From an uncultured Pseudomonadota bacterium (GTDB lineage: Bacteria > Pseudomonadota > Gammaproteobacteria > Burkholderiales > CAIKXV01): 35,106 bases of DNA. Shown here one piece after another: positions 9,600 through 20,643 of the stretch. Position 1 is the stretch's first letter, and each line of letters opens with the position of its first letter. The translations under genes were made by a program, and so were the position numbers. The notes beneath the pieces are model-generated. The model saw only the letters and a program-made list of their open reading frames with translations. It ran no database searches and was not told the DNA's origin. The stretch lies in contig CAIKXV010000231.1 in assembly GCA_903831455.1 (NCBI GenBank), forward strand, positions 1-35,106. The letters are read 5' to 3'.

Positions 9600-9639
9600 A
9601 CCGGCAGCACCCGCGGCCCACCGGATGGACGCTCCCCGT

Positions 9640-9672
9640 GGGGGCGAATCATCCGCCGCGGATACCGCCCCC
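9640..9672 (+). other. Intercistronic hairpin 2 between atpE and atpF
   Basis: GGGGGCG (9640-9646) pairs with CGCCCCC (9666-9672), and inside it ATCC (9651-9654) can pair with GGAT (9660-9663), giving a long two-part stem. It ends 40 bases before the atpF start. Confidence 0.5.
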
Positions 9673-9712
9673 CGGCATGGGTCCGGGGGCTGCGGAACGA
9701 ACGAGGTTCTAG

Positions 9713-10183
9713 ATGAGCATCAACGCCACGCTGTTCATTCAGCTGATCGTGTTCTTCATCGGGGCGTATGTCACGATGAAGTTCATCTGGCCGCCGCTGA
9801 TCGCCGCGCTCGAAGAGCGCCAGAAGAAGATCGCCGACGGGCTGGCCGCCGCCGAACGTGGCCGGGCCGACCTGGCCGCTGCCGAGAAGCGCGCCCAGGA
9901 CGCCGATCGCGAGGCCAAGGCCCGCGTCCAGGAGCTGATCGCCCAGGGCGAGAAGCGCGCGACCGCTCTGGTCGAGGAGGCCAAGGACGCGGCTCGCACG
10001 GAAGCCGAGCGCATCATGGCCGCCGCCCGCGCCGAGGTCGAGCAGGAAGTCCAGCGGGCGCGGCAGCAGTTGCGCGACCAGGTCGCCGCACTCGCCGTGG
10101 CGGGTGCCGAGCGCATCCTCAAGCGCGAGGTCGACCCCAGGGCCCACGCCCAGATGCTGGCTGACCTCAAGCAGGAGCTCTGA
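9713..10183 (+). CDS. atpF: F1Fo ATP synthase Fo subunit b
   Basis: The 156-residue product is the peripheral-stalk subunit. One N-terminal membrane helix (about residues 5-27, ending in FIWPPL) is followed by a long charged, Ala-rich coiled coil that dimerises and reaches F1 through the delta subunit. Length and architecture match bacterial AtpF, and only one b-type gene is present, so the stalk is a homodimer. A GAGG lies shortly before ATG 9713. The stop is followed five bases later by the atpH start. Confidence 0.96.
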   Translation: MSINATLFIQLIVFFIGAYVTMKFIWPPLIAALEERQKKIADGLAAAERGRADLAAAEKRAQDADREAKARVQELIAQGEKRATALVEEAKDAARTEAERIMAAARAEVEQEVQRARQQLRDQVAALAVAGAERILKREVDPRAHAQMLADLKQEL

Positions 10184-10188
10184 TCGCA

Positions 10189-10725
10189 ATGGCTGAACTG
10201 TCGACCGTCGCGCGTCCCTACGCCGAGGCGGCTTTCAAGCTGGCCCGCGAGACCGGTGCGGTGCCGGCGTGGTCGGACCTGCTGGCGAACCTGGGCCGCA
10301 TCGTGTCCGATCCCCAGCTCAAGGCCGTGGTGGGCGACCCCGCGCTGAGCGCCGACCGGCTGGCCGCCTTCCTCGGTGGCATCGTGCCGGGCGGACTCAC
10401 CGGCGAGGCCGCCCGCTTCGTCGCGACCCTTGCCGAGAACGGCCGGGTGGAAACCCTGCCCGAAATCGCCGCGCAATTCCATGCGTTGCGCAACCGCGAC
10501 GAAGGCCGCGCCGACCTGCTGGTCGAGTCGGCCTTCCCGATGGACGACGCAGCGCTGGCCGAGCTGGTCGGTGCAATGGAGCGGCGATTCGGCTGCCGCC
10601 TGACCGCGACGGTTCGCGTCAATCCCGAGCTGATCGGTGGCGTGCGGGCCACCGTCGGCGATGAAGTACTGGACGCTTCGGTGCGTGGCCGCCTCGCGCA
10701 GATGGCCACCGCCCTTCAATCCTAG
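10189..10725 (+). CDS. atpH: F1Fo ATP synthase F1 subunit delta
   Basis: The 178-residue OSCP/delta-family protein joins the b-dimer to the top of the alpha3beta3 head. The N-terminal helical domain opens with the usual [12 protein letters not shown]. The C-terminal domain has the signature [30 protein letters not shown] at 10172-10176, inside the end of atpF, serves as its ribosome site. atpA starts 10 bases after its stop. Confidence 0.96.
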   Translation: MAELSTVARPYAEAAFKLARETGAVPAWSDLLANLGRIVSDPQLKAVVGDPALSADRLAAFLGGIVPGGLTGEAARFVATLAENGRVETLPEIAAQFHALRNRDEGRADLLVESAFPMDDAALAELVGAMERRFGCRLTATVRVNPELIGGVRATVGDEVLDASVRGRLAQMATALQS

Positions 10726-10735
10726 GAGCACAGCG

Positions 10736-12277
<1,542 letters not shown>

Positions 12278-12289
12278 GGCGACGCCTAC

Positions 12290-12315
12290 GGCGGCGGTGC
12301 CCATCGGGTGCCGCC
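12290..12315 (+). other. Intercistronic hairpin between atpA and atpG
   Basis: GGCGGC (12290-12295) pairs with GCCGCC (12310-12315), and the loop can close further through CCC and GGG around ATC. It sits in the 65-base atpA-atpG gap, 27 bases before the atpG start. Confidence 0.4.
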
Positions 12316-12342
12316 CGTCCCCGCCCTGCAGACGAGATCGAG

Positions 12343-14641
<2,299 letters not shown>

Positions 14642-14653
14642 ATCGGCGAAGCC

Positions 14654-14676
14654 GGACCGGGCCCGTGTTCCGGTCC
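14654..14676 (+). other. Intercistronic hairpin between atpD and atpC
   Basis: GGACCGG (14654-14660) pairs perfectly with CCGGTCC (14670-14676) across a nine-base loop. An outer GCGA (14646-14649) can pair with TCGC (14677-14680). It follows the atpD stop by 12 bases and lacks a T-run, so it may separate atpD and atpC mRNA levels. Confidence 0.45.
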
Positions 14677-14754
14677 TCGCCGCGCCACTTGCGACGCCGG
14701 GCTCGCCGAACGCGAGTCCACCACCCCTGACCCCCAGCATCCGTCCCCAGAGCC

Positions 14755-15177
14755 ATGGCCCACACGATCCACGTCGATGTCGTCAGCGCAGAGGAGAGCA
14801 TCTTCTCCGGCGAGGCGGAGTTCGTCGTGCTGCCCGGCGAAGCGGGCGAGCTCGGCATCTATCCGCAGCACACCCCGCTGATCACCCGCATCAAGCCGGG
14901 TGCGGTGCGCATCAAGGTCGCCGGCAAGGATGAAGAGGAGTTCGTCTTCGTCGCCGGCGGCATCCTCGAAGTGCAGCCCAAGGTTGTCACCGTGCTCGCC
15001 GACACCGCGATCCGCGGCCACGACCTCGACGAGGCGAAGGCCGAGGAAGCCCGCCGCCAGGCCGAGGAGATCCTGCGCAACGCCAAGGGCGAACTCGAAG
15101 TGGCCACCGCGCAGGCCGAACTCGCCACGGTCGCCGCGCAGATCGCCTCGATCCGCAAGTTCCGCCAGAAGCGCTGA
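14755..15177 (+). CDS. atpC: F1Fo ATP synthase F1 subunit epsilon
   Basis: The 140-residue product is the rotor subunit that couples gamma to the c-ring and can inhibit ATP hydrolysis. An N-terminal beta-sandwich ([36 protein letters not shown]) is followed by the C-terminal helical hairpin. The ribosome site is weak. It is the last gene of the operon, and a strong hairpin follows eight bases after the stop. Confidence 0.96.
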   Translation: MAHTIHVDVVSAEESIFSGEAEFVVLPGEAGELGIYPQHTPLITRIKPGAVRIKVAGKDEEEFVFVAGGILEVQPKVVTVLADTAIRGHDLDEAKAEEARRQAEEILRNAKGELEVATAQAELATVAAQIASIRKFRQKR

Positions 15178-15184
15178 GCCCGCG

Positions 15185-15206
15185 CCGCGTCGGTGCTCCG
15201 ACGCGG
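15185..15206 (+). terminator. Probable terminator of the atp operon
   Basis: CCGCGTCGG (15185-15193) and CCGACGCGG (15198-15206) make a perfect 9-bp GC-rich stem with a four-base TGCT loop, beginning eight bases after the atpC stop. No T-run follows, which is common in GC-rich genomes. It marks the left edge of the accessory block. The remaining 160 bases to the next gene show nothing else. Confidence 0.6.
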
Positions 15207-15366
15207 ATCATGCCCCGGGTGGAGGGTCGTACGACGCCGACGGCGAGTTCGCCGCGGCACCGGCCTGCTCGCGGGCGTACGAGGCCCTGCGGCCTGGATG
15301 GCGCGATGACCGCGGCCGCCGCGGACGGTCGGTGGGCCTTTCGGCAGACGACTGGTCGCGCCGCGA

Positions 15367-16395
15367 CTACTCCGCCCGTGCGCCCGAGGCCTTGACGATC
15401 TTCGCGTACTTGTCGATCTCGCTGCGGTAGAAGCCCGAGAACTCGGCGCCGGTCAGCAGGACCGGCAGCGCACCTTCGCGCTCGAGCGCGCCGCGCACGC
15501 TGGGCAAGGCATGCGCCTTGCGCAATTCGGTCGCCAGCCGTTCCTGGATGGCCGAGGGCAGACCCCCGGGTCCGAAAATGCCGTACCAGATCTCGATCGA
15601 ATAGCCCGGAAACGTGGCGGCGATCGGCGGCGCGTCCGGCAGTGCCGGCGACGACTTCGGGGTCGTGACCGCCACGACGCGAAGCCGCCCGGCCCGCACG
15701 TGCGGGATCGCCGAGGGCAGCGTGGTGAAGGCCATGTCGAGTTCGCCGCCGAGCAGCGCGGCGATCACCGGCGCGGCACCCTTGTAGGGTACGTGGGTGA
15801 GTTCGATGCCGGAGGAGATGCGCAGCAGTTCACCGGCGAGATGGCCGCTGGTGCCGTTGCCGTTGGACCCGAAGTTGAGTCCGCCCCGCCGCTTGCGCGC
15901 CTGCGCGACCACGTCCTTGACGGACGTGAGCGGCACCGACGGATGCACGGCCAGCACGAGGGGCGCGCTGGCCACCAGCGCCACCGGCGTGATGTCGGTG
16001 AGCGCGCTGTAGCCGAGCTTCTGGTAGAGCGACGCGTTGATCACCAGCGAGTTCGACGTGAGCATCAGCGTGTAGCCGTCGGGTGGCGACTTCGCGGTGA
16101 TCTCCGCGCCCACGTTGCCGCCCGCGCCCGCGCGGTTGTCCACCGTCACCGGCTGACCCAGCGCGTCCGAGAGCTGGGTGGCGAACTGGCGTGCAAGGAA
16201 GTCGGTACCTCCGCCCGGCGGGAACGGGGTGACCATGCGGATCGGGCGGACCGGCCACGCCTGAGCGTCGGCGGGCGTGGCCACAGGCCCGGCAAGCACG
16301 AACACGGAGGCGGCGGCGACCGACCGCATGATCAGCGAACGGCGAACCTGCGGGCTGGTGGCGCCGATCGGGCGCGGGTACTCTCTGCTCGGCAT
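15367..16395 (-). CDS. Bug/TctC-family tripartite tricarboxylate transporter substrate-binding protein (A)
   Basis: The roughly 342-residue periplasmic receptor has an N-terminal segment with VRRSLIM, a hydrophobic core and ADAQA before the mature start, so it is exported (possibly by Tat). The mature part has the Bug hallmarks: WPVRPIRMVTPFPPGGGTD, a PDGYTLML segment, THVPYKG and a LLGGELDMAF block. Such proteins bind carboxylic acids for a TctAB permease, which is absent here. Two ATGs are adjacent (16398, 16395); AGGAG seven bases before the second favours 16395. It is divergent from the M24 gene, with a 7-bp inverted repeat between them. The ligand is unknown. Confidence 0.88.
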   Translation of the reverse strand: MPSREYPRPIGATSPQVRRSLIMRSVAAASVFVLAGPVATPADAQAWPVRPIRMVTPFPPGGGTDFLARQFATQLSDALGQPVTVDNRAGAGGNVGAEITAKSPPDGYTLMLTSNSLVINASLYQKLGYSALTDITPVALVASAPLVLAVHPSVPLTSVKDVVAQARKRRGGLNFGSNGNGTSGHLAGELLRISSGIELTHVPYKGAAPVIAALLGGELDMAFTTLPSAIPHVRAGRLRVVAVTTPKSSPALPDAPPIAATFPGYSIEIWYGIFGPGGLPSAIQERLATELRKAHALPSVRGALEREGALPVLLTGAEFSGFYRSEIDKYAKIVKASGARAE

Positions 16396-16409
16396 CATCG
16401 ATCTCCTGC

Positions 16410-16431
16410 GAGGACGCAATGGTACGTCCTC
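16410..16431. repeat. Inverted repeat in the divergent Bug A / M24 gap, possible operator
   Basis: GAGGACG (16410-16416) and CGTCCTC (16425-16431) are perfect inverted arms separated by eight bases. The repeat is within 40 bases of the Bug A start and about 80 bases upstream of the M24 gene. It could be a regulator-binding site or a hairpin in the Bug A leader. Confidence 0.4.
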
Positions 16432-16510
16432 AGCCCTTACGCGGGTACCCGAGCATGCTCCCGGCCATGACCCTGTTTCCCACTCCGCGCACTCGCCCTG
16501 GAGGTCCCGC

Positions 16511-17689
16511 ATGAGCGCCAGCGAATCGACGCCCCGTGTCCCTCCGGAGGCGACCCCCGGCCTTCGCCGGGCGGCGGCGATGGCCAACCTCGACCTGCTC
16601 GAGCGGCTGATCGCGCAGTCGCCGTTCGACGCGGTGATCGCGGTATCCCCGGAGAACGTGCGCTACGCCGCCGACGTGCACATCGCCACCCAGCGCAGCA
16701 TCCGCGATCGCCTGGCCTGGGTGCTGTGGCCCAGGGGTGAAGCACCGACCCTGATCGTGTGCGAGATCGAGGCGCCCTACGCGCGCGCGCATACCTGGAT
16801 CAGCGACGTGCAGGGCTATCGTGAATTCGATCCGGGGCCGGTACGCGCGCTGGCGGATCTGCTGGCCGAGCGCGGACTCTCGAACGGACGCGTGGCGATC
16901 GAGACCGACTACCTGCCCGCTGCCGCCTACCGGGAACTGCTCGCGCACTGCCCGGGGTTGCGAGTCGACGCGGCCGAGCCCGTGTTCGCCGCCGCCCGCA
17001 TGCACAAGACGCCTGCTGAACGTGCCCAGATCATCGCGGCGTTTCACGCGACCGAGAAGGCGTTCCTGCATGCGTTCACATCCGCACGCATCGGCGAGAC
17101 TGAAAAGCAGGTGGCCGTGCGACTGGCCGAACGGATGCTCACCGAAGGCGCCGACCAGGTGACCTCGAACTACTGCAACGCCGGGCGGCATACCGGCTTT
17201 CCCCACATGGTTCCATCGGGCTACCGCCTGGCGCAGGGCGACCTGCTCAAGGCCGATTCGGGCGGAATGTTCCGACAGTATTTCTCCAACGTCGGCCGAA
17301 CCGCCAAGCTGGGCCCGCCCAGCGCGAAGGACCTGTCGGTGTGGTCGGCGCTGCGCGACGTCCATCACGCGGTGATCGACGCCTGCCGCCCGGGCCGCAC
17401 CGGCGCCGAACTGTTCGCGCTGGCGAAGGCGAAGCAGGAACGGGCCGGGCTCTCGTTTCCCTACACGCACAACGGGCACTCGCTGGGACTGAACATCCAC
17501 GAGCACCCGATCATTCGTGCGGGCGAGGACATCCCGTACCAGCCGGGCATGATCACGACGGTGGAAACCCGCGCCCGCTGGCCGGGCGAACTGGGCTACC
17601 ACATGGAGGATATCGTCGAGATCACCGATGGGGCGCCGATCTGGCACGCCACCGTCTTCCGCAACGACGAACTGCTGGTCACGGGGTGA
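16511..17689 (+). CDS. M24 (Xaa-Pro aminopeptidase/creatinase-like) family protein
   Basis: The 392-residue product has a creatinase-N-like domain (about 25-165) and a pita-bread M24 domain (170-392). In the five metal-ligand positions I read Asp249 (KADSGG), Asn260 (FSNVGRT, where the second Asp is normal), His323 (GHSLGL), Glu352 (VETRA) and Glu366 (MEDIVE). The Asp-to-Asn change suggests altered or absent dinuclear metal binding. Creatinase is a known metal-free hydrolase of this fold, so peptidase activity is not assured. GGAGG at 16500-16504 decides the ATG at 16511. No signal peptide is seen. It is paired divergently with a Bug receptor, suggesting action on the imported compound. Confidence 0.85.
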   Translation: MSASESTPRVPPEATPGLRRAAAMANLDLLERLIAQSPFDAVIAVSPENVRYAADVHIATQRSIRDRLAWVLWPRGEAPTLIVCEIEAPYARAHTWISDVQGYREFDPGPVRALADLLAERGLSNGRVAIETDYLPAAAYRELLAHCPGLRVDAAEPVFAAARMHKTPAERAQIIAAFHATEKAFLHAFTSARIGETEKQVAVRLAERMLTEGADQVTSNYCNAGRHTGFPHMVPSGYRLAQGDLLKADSGGMFRQYFSNVGRTAKLGPPSAKDLSVWSALRDVHHAVIDACRPGRTGAELFALAKAKQERAGLSFPYTHNGHSLGLNIHEHPIIRAGEDIPYQPGMITTVETRARWPGELGYHMEDIVEITDGAPIWHATVFRNDELLVTG

Positions 17690-17797
17690 GGGTCGGCCAG
17701 GCTCCGTGCGTCGCGTACCGCGCGCGTGGACGCCGCCCCGCCTGAGCGGCGGACGCGCCTGCCGCCAGGCCGCCGATCCGGGAGGGGGCGGCGCGTC

Positions 17798-18790
17798 TCA
17801 GGAGCCTTCGGCCTTCAGGCCCGCCTGCCGGATCACCGGACCCCAGCGCTCGTACTCGCCGCGGAAGAAGTTCGCGAAGGCCTCGGGCGACATCGGGCGC
17901 AGGATGGCGCCGTCGGCCACGAGTCGACGTTGCACGTCGGGGTCGGCCAGTGCCGCGTTCACCGCGCCATTCAGGCGGGCGACGATTTCGCGAGGTGTCT
18001 TCGGCGGCGCATGCAGCGAATACCAGGTGGTCATGTCATATCCCTTGACCGTCTCGCCGATCGCCGGCACGTCCGGCAGCGCCGTCGATCGGGTGCTCGA
18101 CGCGATGCCGATCGCGCGCAGGCGACCCGCCCGTACGTGCGGCGCACCCGAGGGGATGGTCACGAACATCGACATGACCTGCCCGCCCAGAAGGTCGGCG
18201 ATGGCCGGAGCCCCGCTGCGAAAGGGCACGTGGGTGAGTCGAACGCCGGCGAGCTGCTGCAGCACGACCGCGTTCAGGTGCTGCGACGATCCGACGCCCG
18301 AGGACGCGTAGGTGAGCTCGTCGGGCCGCTGGCGAGCGAGCGCGAGGTACTCCTTCACGCTGCGCACCGGCAGGGAGGGATGCACCATCAGCACGTTGGG
18401 CACCAGCGTGAGCAGCGCCACCTGCGCGAGTTCGCGCGGGTCGTAGGGCAGCCGCTCGAACAGGTAGACGTTGAGCACATGGCTCGACAGGCCGCCGAGC
18501 GTCACCGTGTAGCCGTCCGGCGGCGCCTTCGCACCCGCCTCGGCGCCGATGATGCCCGAGGCCCCGCCCCGGTTGTCGACCACGATGGACGTCCCCAGCG
18601 CCTCGGCCGCGCGCGGCGCGATCACGCGCGAAACAATGTCCGCGGCGCCCCCGGCGGCGAAGGGTACGATCCAGCGGATCGGCTTCACGGGTTTCCAGTC
18701 CTGCGCGATGGCCGAGGACACTCCCGCCAGCATGAGCAGGGCCCCCAGTGCCGGGCGGCACGGGGTCGGACGAGCACTCGGAGCGCGCAT
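17798..18790 (-). CDS. Bug/TctC-family tripartite tricarboxylate transporter substrate-binding protein (B)
   Basis: The roughly 330-residue periplasmic receptor has a Sec signal (hydrophobic ALGALLMLAGVSSAIAQ, cleavage after IAQ or close by). Bug motifs follow: KPIRWIVPFAAGGAAD, PPDGYTVTLG, a THVPFRSGAPAIADLLGG block and the C-terminal RWGPVIRQAGLKAEG. Start 18790 (MRAPSAR) is taken because it gives a normal signal peptide; ATG 18826 is possible, and neither has a clear ribosome site. It is divergent from the threonine aldolase gene and convergent with the M24 gene. It is no closer to Bug A than to other family members by eye, so it is not a recent duplicate. Ligand unknown. Confidence 0.87.
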   Translation of the reverse strand: MRAPSARPTPCRPALGALLMLAGVSSAIAQDWKPVKPIRWIVPFAAGGAADIVSRVIAPRAAEALGTSIVVDNRGGASGIIGAEAGAKAPPDGYTVTLGGLSSHVLNVYLFERLPYDPRELAQVALLTLVPNVLMVHPSLPVRSVKEYLALARQRPDELTYASSGVGSSQHLNAVVLQQLAGVRLTHVPFRSGAPAIADLLGGQVMSMFVTIPSGAPHVRAGRLRAIGIASSTRSTALPDVPAIGETVKGYDMTTWYSLHAPPKTPREIVARLNGAVNAALADPDVQRRLVADGAILRPMSPEAFANFFRGEYERWGPVIRQAGLKAEGS

Positions 18791-18817
18791 GAGGGTGATG
18801 GAGGACAATGCAGGAGG

Positions 18818-18830
18818 CGCTAGCATAGCG
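18818..18830. repeat. Short inverted repeat in the divergent Bug B / threonine aldolase gap
   Basis: CGCTA-GCA-TAGCG is a perfect 5-bp inverted repeat in the roughly 90-base divergent gap. It is a candidate operator only by position. The arms are short enough to occur by chance. Confidence 0.25.
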
Positions 18831-18880
18831 TGGGCCTGTGCCGCACGGCGAGCGCGGTGTGTTCCGGGGAGGGTGCCTGC

Positions 18881-19930
18881 ATGACCGATGTGATCGACCT
18901 GCGCAGCGACACCGTGACCCGGCCGACGCGAGCCATGCTCGACGCGATGGCGAGCGCCACCCAGGGAGACGACGCGCGCGATGGCGACCCGACGGTGCGC
19001 GATCTCGAAGCGCTGGCGGCCTTCCGTACGGGCAAGGCGGCTGCCCTGTTCCTGCCCAGCGGCACCATGGCCAACCTGATCGCGGTGCTGGTGCACGCGC
19101 CGCGGGGCAGCGAGATCGTGATGGAGGCCGGTTCGCACACGCTGGTCTCGGAGGTGGGAGGATTGTCCGCGCTGGCGGGCACGCTGCCGCGACCGCTGCC
19201 GGGTCGGCGCGGTGCGATGGACTACGACAGGCTGCGCGAGGTGATCCGCCGCCCGGGCATTGGCCGGGATCGTGCGGGGACCGGCCTGATCCACCTCGAG
19301 ACCAGCCACAACCAGGCCGGCGGCGCGGTTCTCCCGCTTGCCCATCTGGCGGCGGTACGCGACCTCGCCGATCGCCATGGCGTGCCGGTGCACATCGATG
19401 GCGCGCGTCTGTTCAACGCCGCCGTCGCCCTCGGGGTGGAGGCTGCGGTGATCGCGCAGCACGCCGACTCGGTGTGCTTCTGCCTGTCCAAGGGATTGTC
19501 CGCGCCGGCCGGATCGATGCTCTGCGGGCGCGAGGATTTCATCGAGATCGCGCGCGGCTACCGTCGCATGCTCGGCGGTGGCATGCGCCAGATCGGCGCG
19601 CTGGCCGCCGCCGGCATCGTGGCGCTGGAGCAGATGGTCGATCGCCTCGCCGACGATCACGCCACGGCCCGACAGCTGGCCGAGGGGCTTGCGAGCCTCG
19701 ATCCCGCGCTGGTCGATCCGGCGGCAGTGGAGACCAACCTCGTGCGCGTGGATGTGTCGCGATCCCCGATCGATGCGCAGGCGTGGGCAACCGCGCTAGC
19801 CTCTCGCGGAATACGCGCAGGCGCCTATGGCGATGCGCGCCAGCTGAGGCTCGTCACCCATCGGCATGTCGATCCGGCAGCGATCGAGCGGGTGCTCGAG
19901 GCCGTCCGCAGCCTCCTCGCCAGCCACTGA
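18881..19930 (+). CDS. Low-specificity L-threonine aldolase family protein (PLP-dependent)
   Basis: The 349-residue fold-type I PLP enzyme is of the threonine aldolase/beta-eliminating lyase family, which splits beta-hydroxy-amino acids to glycine and an aldehyde. It shows the opening DLRSDTVTRPT, QGDDARDGDPTV, the SGTMAN phosphate-binding loop (60-65), HIDGARLFNA (171-180) and the Schiff-base Lys204 in LSKGLSAPAGS. The usual aromatic residues in the H-x-x-x-x-E segment are replaced (SHTLVSEVGG, residues 85-94), which may alter substrate choice. GGGGAGGG just before ATG 18881 supports the start. The gene is divergent from Bug B. ltaE is the usual name for E. coli type enzymes, but the specificity here is unproven. 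Confidence 0.9.
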   Translation: MTDVIDLRSDTVTRPTRAMLDAMASATQGDDARDGDPTVRDLEALAAFRTGKAAALFLPSGTMANLIAVLVHAPRGSEIVMEAGSHTLVSEVGGLSALAGTLPRPLPGRRGAMDYDRLREVIRRPGIGRDRAGTGLIHLETSHNQAGGAVLPLAHLAAVRDLADRHGVPVHIDGARLFNAAVALGVEAAVIAQHADSVCFCLSKGLSAPAGSMLCGREDFIEIARGYRRMLGGGMRQIGALAAAGIVALEQMVDRLADDHATARQLAEGLASLDPALVDPAAVETNLVRVDVSRSPIDAQAWATALASRGIRAGAYGDARQLRLVTHRHVDPAAIERVLEAVRSLLASH

Positions 19931-19996
19931 AGCGTTCGAGATCCGACCGAAGCGGCATCCAGCGCGCGCGGCACCGGCATCGCCAGCCGCGCCACG

Positions 19997-20015
19997 CACG
20001 CGCGCGACGCGCGTG
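19997..20015 (+). terminator. Hairpin downstream of the threonine aldolase gene
   Basis: CACGCGCG and CGCGCGTG form an 8-bp stem around CGA, 67 bases after the aldolase stop. No T-run follows. The remainder of this 227-base gap shows only a weak possible promoter (TTGTGC at 20090 and TCTACT at 20113, 17-bp spacing) before the next operon. Confidence 0.35.
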
Positions 20016-20157
20016 ACAGGGCCGAATGCCGTTGCAGGCCTCGACCGCCGGGAGCGGCAGTCGGCTCGCGGCGTGGACCCACGCGACGCTTGTGCGATGG
20101 CCGCGGATCGTCTCTACTGCCGGCTTTGACCGCCCCGCGGGCGCGAGGTCCGACACG

Positions 20158-20643
20158 ATGAGCGACAACCCTTCCACCCGGTTTCATGTCAACGGCGCCG
20201 AGCAGACGGTCTCGGCAGAGCCCGACACGCCCCTGCTCTACATCCTGCGCAACGACCTCGGACTGAAGGGCGCGAAGTTCGGATGCGGGCTGGGCCAGTG
20301 CGGTGCCTGCACGGTACTGCTGGACGGCCATGCCGTAAACGCCTGCGACACGCCGCTATGGGCCGTGGAGGGCAAGTCGGTCACGACGATCGAGGGTCTT
20401 TCGGCGGAGGGCGCGCTGGACGGCCTGCAGCAGGCCTTCGTCGACGAGCAGGCTGTGCAGTGCGGCTACTGCATCCCGGGGATGATCATGTCGGCGACCG
20501 CGCTGCTGCGCCGCGAGCCGCAGGCGACCGGCGAGCAGGTGCGCGCCGCGCTCGAGCGCAACCTGTGCCGCTGCGGCACCCACGCGCGCATCCTGCGCGC
20601 GATCGAACGCGCGATCCACGAGGGCGCCGGGAGGACGGCATGA
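20158..20643 (+). CDS. Molybdenum hydroxylase small subunit, two [2Fe-2S] clusters (IorA-like)
   Basis: The 161-residue electron-transfer subunit belongs to the xanthine oxidase family. The plant-ferredoxin-type cluster is ligated by Cys43, 48, 51 and 63 (GCGLGQCGACTVLLDG then NAC). The second, helical-domain cluster is ligated by Cys102, 105, 137 and 139 (QCGYCIPGM and LCRCGTH). All eight ligands are present. The opening F-x-VNG and the length fit IorA/NicA-type subunits. The ATG of the large subunit overlaps its stop (ATGA), so the two are translationally coupled. It is probably cytoplasmic or exported with the partner. Confidence 0.93.
   Translation: MSDNPSTRFHVNGAEQTVSAEPDTPLLYILRNDLGLKGAKFGCGLGQCGACTVLLDGHAVNACDTPLWAVEGKSVTTIEGLSAEGALDGLQQAFVDEQAVQCGYCIPGMIMSATALLRREPQATGEQVRAALERNLCRCGTHARILRAIERAIHEGAGRTA

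Noticed and set aside
15178-15366. Integration site (tRNA or direct repeat) at the left edge of the accessory block
   Set aside because: Only the atp terminator hairpin was found; no tRNA-like fold and no matching repeat near 32.8 kb was seen by eye.
18227-18232. A further CACGTG as a parS candidate
   Set aside because: It lacks the flanking GTTC/GAAC arms and lies within a Bug coding sequence.
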